A stretch of DNA of 64,000 nt from the NCBI GenBank assembly GCA_026399475.1, contig JAPLQY010000015.1, positions 112,077 to 176,076 of the forward strand, in the 5' to 3' direction. A program made the translations under genes and the position numbers. The notes beneath the pieces are model-generated. The model saw only the letters and a list, made by a program, of their open reading frames with translations. It did not search any database and was not told the DNA's origin. The DNA is from Rhodocyclales bacterium (GTDB taxonomy: Bacteria; Pseudomonadota; Gammaproteobacteria; Burkholderiales; Rhodocyclaceae). How positions within the stretch are numbered: position 1 is the first letter of the stretch; the number at the start of each line of letters is the position of its first letter. Below are positions 9,022 through 18,062 of the stretch, one piece after another.

Positions 9022-9344
9022 TGCAAGGCCTCCAGGCGATACGCCAGCACTGCCTCGAACAGTGTTTGTGCGCCGCTGTCGCCTTCCAGGTCGCAGCGGC
9101 GGAACAGGTCATCGAGGCGTCGGTGCAGCGCTTCGCTGGCCTCGGTCAGTTCGGCCTCGTCGCGTTGCTGCTCAATCGTTACGGCGACAATGCCGCGCTG
9201 GGCCAGTTTTTCCAGCGCCGCCTCGGTAAGGATGCTGCCTGCCGTCATCAGCACCTGCCCGTCGGCGCCGAGCACCGCCGCCGTCAGCCGTGCGCCGGCA
9301 TGAACCTCGCTCAGGGAAATTGTCGAAGAGTCTTTCGTATTCAT
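9018..9344 (-). CDS. Small protein resembling an HD-GYP accessory domain
   Basis: A 108-residue protein coupled by ATGA overlaps to the REC-PAS regulator upstream and the HDOD gene downstream. Residues 10-55 (VHAGARLTAAVLGADGQVLMTAGSILTE) resemble the small beta-rich module found beside HD-GYP and HDOD domains; a similar stretch closes the HD-GYP protein encoded at 13829 (ELRAGMVLARDFVGRDGVLLL). The remainder is a charged helix, probably for dimerisation. No catalytic motif is visible. It may act as a free-standing regulatory domain of the HDOD protein. Confidence 0.75.
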   Translation of the reverse strand: MNTKDSSTISLSEVHAGARLTAAVLGADGQVLMTAGSILTEAALEKLAQRGIVAVTIEQQRDEAELTEASEALHRRLDDLFRRCDLEGDSGAQTLFEAVLAYRLEALQ

Positions 9345-10174
9345 GATGTCCCGTCCGGCATGAATATCAATACGTAGCCGCGCTGCTGCATGATCGAATC
9401 GACGGTGTGGCAGCTTACTTGATAAGCACAGTCGTCAATTTTCATCGTGGCCGCGCCGCTCCCCCGCGCCACCAGCTCCGTCGCCGCGGCCGGCAGCGCC
9501 TCGGCAATCAAAGTACCCAGCAGCGGGTGCCGCGCGAAGCATCGGGTTGCGGCGGCGTTGGCGAATACCAGCAAGCCGTCGGGGTCGACGCCTAGCAGCG
9601 GCACCGGCAGGCAGTTAACGATTTCCTGCACCGCCGTTAGCGCCGTCTCGCCAAGTTCAGTGCGCCGTCGCTGCGCCTCCAGCGCCTCCTGCAACCGGGC
9701 GTTCACCCGAACAAGCTCGGCGTTGGCCGACTTTACCTGCTGGTTGAGGCCTTTATTTTCGTCGTGCATTGCCTTGCGCCGAAAGGCCTCTTCGATCTCG
9801 GCCTTGAGCATGTCATCGTCCCAAGGCTTGGAGAGGAACTTGTAGATCGCGCCCGTGTTGATGGCATCGGTGATGCTTTGCAGGTCGGCATAGCCCGAGA
9901 GCACCATGCGCACGGTGTCGGGATACAGCTCCTTGGCCCGGCGTAGAAACTCAACGCCGCTCATGCCCGGCATGCGCTGGTCGGAAACGATGACGTCGAC
10001 CCGGCTGCGCGCCAGTTCATCCAGCCCGGCCTGGCCACCATTGGCGGTCAATACCTGATAGGCCTCGCGTCGCAACAGGCGTCTGAGTGCCGACAGGATG
10101 CTGTCTTCATCGTCCACCAGCAATACCGTCGGCCTCGCCGATGCGTCTGAGTCCGTCAGGGAAATATCGCTCAT
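9341..10174 (-). CDS. Response regulator with C-terminal PAS-like domain
   Basis: 277 residues. REC domain at about 15-130 with the acidic pocket D21-D22, phospho-acceptor D65 (IVSDQRMPGMSG) and the conserved K in FLSKPW. A coiled coil (135-170) and a PAS-like domain (180-275) replace a DNA-binding output. The REC module is highly similar to the one at the C-terminus of the EAL protein ([17 protein letters not shown]). It starts 30 bases after the EAL gene ends and overlaps the next gene by ATGA. Output is probably by protein contact within this operon. Confidence 0.92.
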   Translation of the reverse strand: MSDISLTDSDASARPTVLLVDDEDSILSALRRLLRREAYQVLTANGGQAGLDELARSRVDVIVSDQRMPGMSGVEFLRRAKELYPDTVRMVLSGYADLQSITDAINTGAIYKFLSKPWDDDMLKAEIEEAFRRKAMHDENKGLNQQVKSANAELVRVNARLQEALEAQRRRTELGETALTAVQEIVNCLPVPLLGVDPDGLLVFANAAATRCFARHPLLGTLIAEALPAAATELVARGSGAATMKIDDCAYQVSCHTVDSIMQQRGYVLIFMPDGTS

Positions 10175-10204
10175 TGCTCGCGGTCTTTTGATGGAGGCGG
10201 AATA

Positions 10205-13200
10205 CTAGCTTTTCCGGTACCGCAACTCGTGCTCGCGGAAGGCTTCGCGTACCAGTTTACGCAGGGCTTCGTCCTCCCACGGCTTGGTCAGGAAGCGCCA
10301 GATGGCGCCTTTGTTGATGGCATCGGTGATGCTCTGCAAATCGGTGTAACCGGACAGCACCATGCGAATGGTGTCGGGATGCATTTCCTTGACCCGGTTG
10401 AGAAACTCGGTGCCGCTCATTTGCGGCATGCGCTGGTCGGAGATGATGACCTGCACGTCGTTGGTCGCCAGCATCTGGAGGCCCTCGTTCGGGTCGGTGG
10501 TGGTCAGGATGCGGTAACCCTCGCGGCGCAACAGACGCTTCAGCGAATTCAGAATCCCCGCTTCGTCATCCACCAGCAGCAGGGTTTCGCTCGGCGTTTC
10601 ATCGGCTACCGCGATGGCCTTGCCTGCCATCAGCATCGCCTCGAACTGCTCCGCCGGCAAGGGCCTGCTGAACAGGAAACCCTGCATTTCGTCGCAGCCG
10701 AGCTTGCGCAGGAAGCTTAGCTGGGCCTCGGTTTCAACGCCTTCGGCGATCACCGTCATGTGCAGATTGTGCGCCAGTCCGATAATGGCCCGGGCCACGG
10801 TGGCGCTGTTCGGATCGGTGCACACGTCATTGACGAAGGAACGGTCGATCTTCAGATACTGCACCGGCAATTGCGTCAGATAGGCCAGGCTGGAATAGCC
10901 GGTGCCGAAATCGTCGATGGCCAGTTTGGTGCCGGCGACATGCAACTTGTGCAACAGCGCGATGGTTTGTTCGGGCGATTCCATCAGCAGGCTCTCGGTC
11001 AGCTCCAGTTCCAGCCACTGGGTTTCCAGACTCGTCGCGTCGAGATACCGCCTGCACAGGGCGGGCAAGGCCTGCTCCGCGTTGCGCACCTGCAGTTGCT
11101 GCTGCGAGACATTCACGCCGATGGTGACGATCGGTATGCCGCGGTCGAGCCAGTCGCGCTGCTGGCGGCAGGCTTCGGCCAGCACCCAGTCGCCGATTGG
11201 CTGGATCAGCCCGGTCTCCTCGGCCAGCGGAATGAAATCGTTCGGCGCTACCAGTTTTCCGTTGCGCTGCCAGCGCAGCAATGCTTCGGCCGCGACAATC
11301 TGACCGCTGCGCAGATCCACCCGCGGCTGATAGTGCAGCAGCAGCTCCTTGTGCTCGACCGCGCGGCGCAAGTCTGTTTCCATTTGCAGCCGATCATGTA
11401 CGCCCTGGTTCATGGCTTCGACGTAGAACTGGAAACGGTCGCGGCCCTCCTTCTTGGCGCGCGCCAGGGCATTCGCTGCGTTGGCCAGCAGGCTGTCGGC
11501 GGTGTCACCGTCCTTGGGAAACAGGGCAATGCCGATGCAGGCGGTGATGTGCACTTCCCGCCCCAGCACATCGATCGGCACTGCAGCGGCATCCAGCATC
11601 TTGCGCACCGCAACGGCGACATCGAGGCTTTCTGTCACTTCCGGCATGACGATGACAAAATTGTCGCCGCTGCGCCGGGCCACGGTATCCGCCTGACGCA
11701 GGCAGGTCGTCAGGCGCTGGGCCAGTTCAAACAGCAGTTGGTCGGCGCCGCGATGGCCGAGTGTCTGGTTCAGTCGGCTGAAGCCATCGAGATCGAGCTC
11801 CAGTACCGCCACCGAACTGCCGCTGCGCCGCGCCAGCGCCAGCGCCTGGGCGATCCGGTCGTTGAGCAGAAGCTCGTTGGGCAGGCCGGTCAGCAAGTCA
11901 TGATTGCCCAGGAAGACAATCGCTTCTTCCTTTTCCTTGCGCGCTGTGACGTCGACACGGTAGCCGATGATCTCCTCCGGGTCGCCGGCGGTATCGCGCA
12001 CCAGGCGGCACTCGCCGCCGATCCAGCGCCATGAGCCGTCGCCACGGAGAAAGCGGTATTCAACGTCCGAACGCCCCGTGGTGAGCAGCTCCGAAAACTT
12101 GTCCATCGCCCCTTCGCGGTCATCCGGATGGATGTTGTCCGTCCACAGGGACGGCTTGTCAAAAAAGCTCTTCGGCGTATGGCCCAGCAATTCCAGGACA
12201 TTGGGGCTGATGTAGGTCATGCCGAAATCCGGCTTTGCCTGCATGGTGTAGATGATTGCCGGACTCTCGTGCAGCAGGAAGGTCAGCCGCGCCTCGTTGT
12301 TTGCCAGTTTTCCATGCACCTCGTCGATGGCCGCTTCGCGTTCCTGCAGTGAGGCGGCCATGGCATCGAAGCCGCGTGCCAGTTCACCCAGTTCGCCGGT
12401 CGCCGCGGACTGTCCCGAGCGGGTCGCGAAATCGCCTGTGCCGATGCGGCGGCCGGCCGCCACCAGTGCCCGCAGGGTGCGCATGACGCCGATCTCGGCA
12501 CCGGCCAGGGCCAGCGCCAGGGCCGCCAGCAGGGCGCCGAGCGCGATCGCCATGCTTTCCAGGTATTTCTTCAGCAGCACTGCACGGAAGGCTTCCAGCG
12601 GCACCCCGATGGACAGATGCAGGGCACCCTTGGCCACGCCTTCGGAGGCGGCAAAGGCGTAGCTGCGCTCGGCGCCGTCCAGCCCCTGCGTTGCTATCGT
12701 GCCGCGCGGTGTTGCCAGCACGGCTTGCACCATCGGTTGCGAGGCGAACAGTACTCCTGTCAGCTCGGGCTTTTCGGGAATGCGGAAAATCAAGCGGCCG
12801 CTGTGGTCGAACAAATGGATTGCCGCACCTTCCGGCAGCGAGCCAGCGCTGAGCGGGCGCACCAGATCGCTGATTTTCAGCGCGACGAAGACCACCCCCA
12901 GGAGAGACTTCCCGGCACCTTCCACGGCCAGGGCAAACACGACTTGCGGCGTGCCGCTGGTGCGGCCGGTGATAAGGCCGCTGACGACCAGCTTCCGGGT
13001 TCTCAGTGTCTCGCGAAAGTAGTCGCGGTCGGAAATATTGATGCCGAGGCTGGCGGGCGTCGAGGCGCAGGTGACGATGCCCTGCGGATTGGCAAAAGCA
13101 CTGATGGAATATTGCGGAACGCTGCGGTGCAGGGTCTCCACATATCTCTGGCAGTGGGCTGTATTGCCGTCGTGTACCGACATGTCCGTGGCGATGGCCA

Positions 13201-13426
13201 CCAGCAGATCGTTTGCCGACTGGGTGACTGCATCAAGGCGTACCAGCGATCGATCGAGTTGCATCTGCAGGCTCTCGGCCTGCTCGAGCTTCATCCGCTG
13301 GTAGCCATGATAGTGCGTCACGCTCAGCCCGATCAGCGAGGGCACAGCGCCCGCCAGCACCAGCAGGACAATGCGGGTGCGCAGGGATTGCCAGAAAGGC
13401 ACTGTCAGCGACTTCGTCATGCTCAT
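10205..13426 (-). CDS. Membrane PAS-GGDEF-EAL-REC protein, predicted c-di-GMP phosphodiesterase
   Basis: 1073 residues: TM1 at about 17-36, a periplasmic dCache/PDC-like sensor (40-285), TM2 (288-310), HAMP (310-365), PAS (375-500), GGDEF (505-670), EAL (685-930) and REC (948-1065). The GGDEF signature is SGDNF at 586-590, so cyclase activity is unlikely. EAL is intact (E714-A-L, DDFGTGY at 838, EGVET at 895), so c-di-GMP hydrolysis is expected. The C-terminal REC has phospho-acceptor D997 (ISDQRMP). A receiver at the C-terminal end of a membrane sensor is unusual and would let a soluble kinase modulate it. It is the first gene of the leftward operon. Confidence 0.93.
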   Translation of the reverse strand: MSMTKSLTVPFWQSLRTRIVLLVLAGAVPSLIGLSVTHYHGYQRMKLEQAESLQMQLDRSLVRLDAVTQSANDLLVAIATDMSVHDGNTAHCQRYVETLHRSVPQYSISAFANPQGIVTCASTPASLGINISDRDYFRETLRTRKLVVSGLITGRTSGTPQVVFALAVEGAGKSLLGVVFVALKISDLVRPLSAGSLPEGAAIHLFDHSGRLIFRIPEKPELTGVLFASQPMVQAVLATPRGTIATQGLDGAERSYAFAASEGVAKGALHLSIGVPLEAFRAVLLKKYLESMAIALGALLAALALALAGAEIGVMRTLRALVAAGRRIGTGDFATRSGQSAATGELGELARGFDAMAASLQEREAAIDEVHGKLANNEARLTFLLHESPAIIYTMQAKPDFGMTYISPNVLELLGHTPKSFFDKPSLWTDNIHPDDREGAMDKFSELLTTGRSDVEYRFLRGDGSWRWIGGECRLVRDTAGDPEEIIGYRVDVTARKEKEEAIVFLGNHDLLTGLPNELLLNDRIAQALALARRSGSSVAVLELDLDGFSRLNQTLGHRGADQLLFELAQRLTTCLRQADTVARRSGDNFVIVMPEVTESLDVAVAVRKMLDAAAVPIDVLGREVHITACIGIALFPKDGDTADSLLANAANALARAKKEGRDRFQFYVEAMNQGVHDRLQMETDLRRAVEHKELLLHYQPRVDLRSGQIVAAEALLRWQRNGKLVAPNDFIPLAEETGLIQPIGDWVLAEACRQQRDWLDRGIPIVTIGVNVSQQQLQVRNAEQALPALCRRYLDATSLETQWLELELTESLLMESPEQTIALLHKLHVAGTKLAIDDFGTGYSSLAYLTQLPVQYLKIDRSFVNDVCTDPNSATVARAIIGLAHNLHMTVIAEGVETEAQLSFLRKLGCDEMQGFLFSRPLPAEQFEAMLMAGKAIAVADETPSETLLLVDDEAGILNSLKRLLRREGYRILTTTDPNEGLQMLATNDVQVIISDQRMPQMSGTEFLNRVKEMHPDTIRMVLSGYTDLQSITDAINKGAIWRFLTKPWEDEALRKLVREAFREHELRYRKS

Positions 13427-13828
13427 CTGGGTGGGCTCAGCTTGATTGGGACTTTTTGCTCATGGCGCTTTTCTGAAAAAATGTTACAAACCCTGGCGTT
13501 CCATCTGGCAAGACCAGCCGCTGGGAGCTTAAGGTTTTACGGAGAAGCATGATCTCAAGGCAGCGGCGTTTTGGTCATCCGTGAATTACGCGACAAACTG
13601 CGGTATCTACGTAGTGGCTCGACGTCGAACCGGGTTTCCGGCGTTCACAGATGGAGCCGCAACACCACTCCCCGACAGGCTTTGCGCTGCATACTTGAAT
13701 CCGCCAACCGTTCGGACCGGCCGGCACCGCGCCGCTGCACCCGGGATGAAACGTGGCCGGGAAACCGGGTTTCGGGTTAATCTGACGACCTGTCCGGGAT
13801 AAGAAAATTCCACTTGTGACCATGTCTC
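13427..13828. other. Intergenic region between divergent signalling operons
   Basis: About 400 bases between the EAL gene and the divergent HD-GYP gene. Small open frames on both strands here lack ribosome sites and family resemblance. A 10-base motif accgggtttc occurs at 13629-13638 and again at 13764-13773, where it is part of a perfect palindrome (gaaaccgggtttc, 13761-13773). These could be regulator sites shared by the divergent operons or a degenerate repeat. No promoter was assigned. Confidence 0.4.
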
Positions 13829-15136
13829 ATGAACGACATTGCTGAAACGCCCGCTACGCTGTTGCTGGTCGATGACGAGGCGAACATTCTTTCATCGCTG
13901 CGGCGTTTGCTGCGGCCGGCAGGCTACCGGATTCATACGGCGGAAAGCGGCCAGGCGGGCCTGGAGATTCTTGAGCGCGAGCCTGTCGACCTGGTGGTCT
14001 CCGACATGCGCATGCCGGAAATGAACGGCGCGCAATTTCTTGAACAGGTGCGCAAGCGCTGGCCGGCGACAATGCGGATTCTGCTCACTGGTTATGCCGA
14101 TGTGAGCTCGACGATCGACGCGATCAATCGTGGCGAGATTTACCGCTACATTTCCAAGCCGTGGGACGACACCCAGTTGACGCTGACCATACGCGATGCC
14201 CTCGAAAGCAGTCGTCTGCGCAACGAAAACACGCGTCTGCTGGCGCTGACCAAGGCGCAGAACGACGAACTGTCGCAACTCAACGCCGGCCTGGAGCAGA
14301 AAGTGACCGAACGTACGGCCGAGATCCAGCAGGTCAATAGCTTTCTGAATCTGGCCAATGAGCGGTTAAAGCAGAATTTTGTCGTCTCGATCAAGATGTT
14401 CTCGGGTCTCATGGAACTGCGCGGCGGGACGATGGTCGGCCATTCGCGACGGGTGGCCGATCTGGCGCGCAAGCTGGCAGCCCGGCTTGAAGTTCCGGCC
14501 AAGGACCAGCAGGATATTTTTGTCGCTGCGCTGCTGCACGATATCGGCAAGATCGGCTTTCCCGACAGCCTGCTCGGCCGCCCGGTGTCGAAGATGAGCG
14601 GCGACGAGATGGGGGTCTACCGCAAGCACCCGGCCGCAGGCGAATCGGCGCTGATGCCGCTGGCTGAGCTGAAGGCGGTGGCGAGCATCATTCGCGCGCA
14701 TCACGAACGCTTCGACGGCCAGGGTTTCCCGGATGGCCTGCAGGGGGCGTTCATTCCGCTCGGTGCGCGCATTCTGAGCGTGGCCAATGACTATGACGGC
14801 ATGCAGATTGGCACCTTGTCGGAAAAGCGTTCGAGCCCGGAAGAGGCGAGGGCAATGCTCGCGCAGACAAGCGGCAAGCGCTACGACCCGCAGGTGCTGG
14901 ACGCTTTCTTTGCCATGATTGGAGCCCAGGCACAGGAAATTGTCGTCGAGAAGGCGGTGCCCGCCGCCGAACTGCGGGCGGGCATGGTGCTGGCGAGGGA
15001 TTTTGTCGGACGCGACGGGGTTCTGCTGCTGGCCGCCGATTACGTTCTGGATATGCCGCTGGTGAGGCAGATACAGGATATGGACCGCCGCGAAGGCGGC
15101 GGCCTGACGCTCTACGTGCGAACCGACAGACGTTAG
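13829..15136 (+). CDS. REC-HD-GYP response regulator, predicted c-di-GMP phosphodiesterase
   Basis: 435 residues. REC domain (8-125) with phospho-acceptor D59 (VVSDMRMPEMNG), a coiled-coil linker (130-180), and an HD-GYP domain (185-370) with H237-D238 (LLHDIGK) and HHERFDGQGFP at 291-301, in which Tyr of GYP is Phe. That change is tolerated in active members, so hydrolysis of c-di-GMP is likely. A small C-terminal beta module (AELRAGMVLARDF) follows. It is separated by 6 bases from a hemerythrin-kinase gene, its obvious candidate partner. Confidence 0.94.
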   Translation: MNDIAETPATLLLVDDEANILSSLRRLLRPAGYRIHTAESGQAGLEILEREPVDLVVSDMRMPEMNGAQFLEQVRKRWPATMRILLTGYADVSSTIDAINRGEIYRYISKPWDDTQLTLTIRDALESSRLRNENTRLLALTKAQNDELSQLNAGLEQKVTERTAEIQQVNSFLNLANERLKQNFVVSIKMFSGLMELRGGTMVGHSRRVADLARKLAARLEVPAKDQQDIFVAALLHDIGKIGFPDSLLGRPVSKMSGDEMGVYRKHPAAGESALMPLAELKAVASIIRAHHERFDGQGFPDGLQGAFIPLGARILSVANDYDGMQIGTLSEKRSSPEEARAMLAQTSGKRYDPQVLDAFFAMIGAQAQEIVVEKAVPAAELRAGMVLARDFVGRDGVLLLAADYVLDMPLVRQIQDMDRREGGGLTLYVRTDRR

Positions 15137-15142
15137 GAGAAC

Positions 15143-16648
15143 ATGATGTCGAACATGAAGCTGATGACCTGGAGCGAACACTTTGAAACGGGCGTCGACG
15201 CGATAGATATCCAGCACAGGAAACTGATCGACCTGATCAATGCCGCCGCACCCATGCTTTCGGAGCCCGGCGAGGTGGCGGCGCGCGCGGTGCAGCCGCT
15301 GCTGGACAGCCTGGCCGATTACGCGGTGAACCACTTCCGCATGGAAGAAGCCCTGATGGTCCGGCATGGCATCGACAGCCGCTACACGGTGTATCACCAC
15401 GGCGTTCATGTCGGCTTCACCGAGGAAGTCGCGGCGATGCGCCGCGAAGCGCTGGGCAACGGCAATGTCGGCGGGCACAATTTGTTGCGCTTCCTGATCA
15501 GTTGGCTGAGCTTCCATATCCTGGCCGAAGACCAGCAGGTGGCCCGGCAGTTTCGGGCGATCGCGGGCGGCGCCTCGGCCAAGCAGGCCTACGAGGCCAT
15601 CGACCGCAGCGATACGGCGGCCATCACCGCGCTGACCGACGCCATGATCGACATGTTCAGCTTGCTTACCGAGCGCAATCAGAACTTGGCCACCGCCAAC
15701 AGGCAACTGCATGACGCGCAGGCCGAACTGCTGGCCACCAACCAGAACCTTGAAGCCCGCGTCGCCGAGAGAACCCGGGAGCTTGAAGATGAGCGGATGG
15801 CGCTGCTGGCCGCCAGCGAGCGCATCGAGCAGACGCAGGAGCAGCTCCTGCAATCGGAAAAAATGTCCGCCGTGGGCCAATTGGCGGCAGGCGTGGCGCA
15901 CGAAATCAACAACCCGATCGGTTTTGTGATTTCGAATCTCGGCGCGCTGACCGGCTACGTCGAACAACTGATGACGCTGATCGCCGCCTACGAGGCGATG
16001 GAGGCCAGGCTGCCGACCGACCATCCCGACCGCGCGACGATGTTCGCCGCGCGCGAGACGGCGGAACTCGATTTTCTGCGGCAGGACATCCCGGATCTGC
16101 TGCGCGATTCAAACGATGGCCTGAGCCGCGTCAAGCGGATCGTCGGCGATCTGAAGGATTTTTCGCATATTGACGAAGGCGAATGGAGTTTCGTCGATCT
16201 CAACAAGAACCTGGAAAGCACGCTCAACGTGGTCTGGAACGAGATCAAGTACAAGGCGGAGGTGATCCGGGAACTGGGCGAACTGCCTCTGGTGAATTGC
16301 CTTCCGGCCCAGATCAATCAGGTGTTGATGAATCTGCTGGTCAACGCCGGGCATGCGATCGAAACCAGGGGCAGCATTACGCTGCGCTCGGGTGTTGAAG
16401 GGAAGAAGGTCTGGATACAAATCGTCGATACCGGCAAGGGCATGACAGTGGAGGTACAGCGGCGTATTTTCGAGCCCTTCTACACTACCAAACCGGTGGG
16501 CAAGGGCACCGGGCTGGGGCTGTCGATCACTTGGGACATTGTCGAACGGCACGGCGGCAAGATCGAGGTTGATAGCAAACCGGGACACGGCAGCAGCTTC
16601 CGCCTGACCCTGCCAATCGAGCGCCCTGCGGCTTCCAGGCCGGCCTGA
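15143..16648 (+). CDS. Hemerythrin-sensor histidine kinase fusion
   Basis: 501 residues. The N-terminal 1-140 is a bacteriohemerythrin with the full di-iron ligand set: H25, H64 with E68, H85 and H89, H125 and D130. A helical linker and coiled coil (145-240) lead to a HisKA box with H253 (GVAHEINNPIGF) and a HATPase domain (DTGKGM, GKGTGLGLS). It should sense O2 or NO through the di-iron centre and phosphorylate a regulator, most simply the HD-GYP protein encoded 6 bases upstream. A ttaggagaac ribosome site precedes ATGATG, so the start could be 15143 or 15146. No membrane segment. Confidence 0.94.
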   Translation: MMSNMKLMTWSEHFETGVDAIDIQHRKLIDLINAAAPMLSEPGEVAARAVQPLLDSLADYAVNHFRMEEALMVRHGIDSRYTVYHHGVHVGFTEEVAAMRREALGNGNVGGHNLLRFLISWLSFHILAEDQQVARQFRAIAGGASAKQAYEAIDRSDTAAITALTDAMIDMFSLLTERNQNLATANRQLHDAQAELLATNQNLEARVAERTRELEDERMALLAASERIEQTQEQLLQSEKMSAVGQLAAGVAHEINNPIGFVISNLGALTGYVEQLMTLIAAYEAMEARLPTDHPDRATMFAARETAELDFLRQDIPDLLRDSNDGLSRVKRIVGDLKDFSHIDEGEWSFVDLNKNLESTLNVVWNEIKYKAEVIRELGELPLVNCLPAQINQVLMNLLVNAGHAIETRGSITLRSGVEGKKVWIQIVDTGKGMTVEVQRRIFEPFYTTKPVGKGTGLGLSITWDIVERHGGKIEVDSKPGHGSSFRLTLPIERPAASRPA

Positions 16649-16664
16649 GCCAGCAGCGTTGTCT

Positions 16665-17216
16665 TCAGGACGGCCGACTGATCTCCACGGCGTCCGCTGC
16701 CGTGTCCGCGAACACCATGGAACCATCCGCGGCCCATTCAACTACCGCTGCCGGAGGTGCAGGCGCGGCCTCCGCGCGTTCGATCTGCGCTTTGCGTGCC
16801 AGCTCCCGGTTCTCGAGCAGCAGTTCTCGATGATTGAGCGCCTGGGCGATCATGGACATCAGAAAATAGTCGTTCCATGGCTTGGGCAGCATGCCGTAAA
16901 TGTCTGCCCGGTGAATTGACTGGTTGATCACGTTGATGTCGCTGCAGCCCGACAGGATCATGCGCGCTGCATCCGGCTGTATCTCCTCGATCTGCCTGAG
17001 AAACTGCACGCCGTCCATCCTTGGCATGTGGTAGTCCGACAGGACGAGATCGAAGGCGGCGACGCGGGCTCGATCCAGCGCCGCATGGGGCGAAACAAAG
17101 GTTTCGACCTCCAGGGTGTACACCAGGCGGCCATAGCTGCACGGCGCCCGCAGCAACAGGCGGCGCAGGGCCTTGAGGATTCCCTCTTCGTCGTCAACGA
17201 TCATGATGCGGCTCAT
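16665..17216 (-). CDS. Single-domain-type response regulator
   Basis: 183 residues: a REC domain (1-125) with D8-D9 acidic pocket, a receiver Asp in LVLSDYHMPRMDG and K in LPKPWND, followed by a helical tail and an Ala/Pro-rich C-terminus with no recognisable output domain. It converges on the hemerythrin-kinase gene, ending 16 bases from it. It is probably a relay or protein-contact regulator for one of the nearby kinases. Confidence 0.9.
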   Translation of the reverse strand: MSRIMIVDDEEGILKALRRLLLRAPCSYGRLVYTLEVETFVSPHAALDRARVAAFDLVLSDYHMPRMDGVQFLRQIEEIQPDAARMILSGCSDINVINQSIHRADIYGMLPKPWNDYFLMSMIAQALNHRELLLENRELARKAQIERAEAAPAPPAAVVEWAADGSMVFADTAADAVEISRPS

Positions 17217-17396
17217 GCGGCCTCCGAGTTTCTAAGGGGCGGGCTCGTGGTCCAGGCACTGATTGCGGGAACTGCATTCAGTTTACAACACGGCCGCACG
17301 GCGCGACTGGATCGGTAGCGCCGCATCAGGGCAGCGCCGGCCATGCCCGCTGTGTTGGAGTATCCCGACTGACTGACGCAGGATTTTCCGCGCATG
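17217..17396. other. Short intergenic region between response regulators
   Basis: About 180 bases between two leftward regulators. It presumably contains the promoter of the 16665-17216 gene. I see no clear hexamers, hairpin or small gene. Confidence 0.3.
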
Positions 17397-17831
17397 CTAT
17401 TTCTCTGGAATTGCCGGAGCATCGTTGTCGCTGCCCAGCGGGCGAGCGGCGCGGGCCAGCCGCAGGTAGTCGCGCACGCGCGCCTGGATAACCGGTGGAG
17501 AAAAGGGCTTGCGCAGAAAGTCTTCGGCGCCGAGCGACAGGCCCAGCGCCTGGTAGTTGGCGCTTTCCAGGCTGGAGAGGAAAAGCACCGGAATGTGGCA
17601 GGTACGCGGGCTCGCCTTCAGCCGGCGACAAACCTCGAAGCCATCCATCTCCGGCATCATGACGTCGAGCATGACCAAGTCGGCCCGGTGACCGAGCGTC
17701 AGGTAATCGAGTGCCTTCTGGCCACTGTTGACCGTGTGCACTACGTGCTCGCTACCGAGAAGATCCGCAAGTACCAACAGGTTGTCCGGCTGGTCGTCAA
17801 CCACCAGTATGTGTTGTCGTCCCGAGTTCAT
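17397..17831 (-). CDS. Single-domain response regulator
   Basis: A 144-residue protein that is almost entirely a REC domain: DDQPDN near the N-terminus, phospho-acceptor Asp in LVMLDVMMPEMDGFEVC, LFLSS, and K in FLRKPFSPP. Its sequence is nearer CheY/PleD-type receivers than the SDQRMP-type receivers in this cluster, so it may answer to a different kinase. It is monocistronic, with 180 bases downstream to the next gene. Confidence 0.92.
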   Translation of the reverse strand: MNSGRQHILVVDDQPDNLLVLADLLGSEHVVHTVNSGQKALDYLTLGHRADLVMLDVMMPEMDGFEVCRRLKASPRTCHIPVLFLSSLESANYQALGLSLGAEDFLRKPFSPPVIQARVRDYLRLARAARPLGSDNDAPAIPEK

Positions 17832-18056
17832 CGTTTGCCTTTCTCCACGGCGCTTTGCTCAATGCGGGCGTTCAATGTGGGCGAGAATTCCTGGGGAACT
17901 CCGCGGACCATTGTTCAGGGGCAGAAATCTCGAGTACATTCTGCCAAGTATCCCGGGCGCAGGAGGAAGAGTCAAATACTCATGTGCCCGGCAGCCGTTC
18001 GCGGGGATGTCGCAGAAGCTGTTTGTCTATAATGTCCGCCAAGTTGCCCATACCAA
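17832..18056. other. Intergenic region between a response regulator and the TAXI gene
   Basis: About 225 bases between divergent genes. No RNA gene, hairpin or strong ribosome site was seen; the TAXI gene start is therefore set mainly by the protein N-terminus. Confidence 0.3.
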
Positions 18057-18062
18057 GTGAAC

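Noticed and set aside
13571..13823. Several 60-82-codon frames on both strands in the 13427-13828 gap
   Set aside because: Overlapping frames on both strands with Arg/Pro-rich products, no ribosome site and no resemblance; treated as intergenic.
14366..16024. A 552-codon open frame on the - strand
   Set aside because: Antisense to the HD-GYP and hemerythrin-kinase genes; no motif support.
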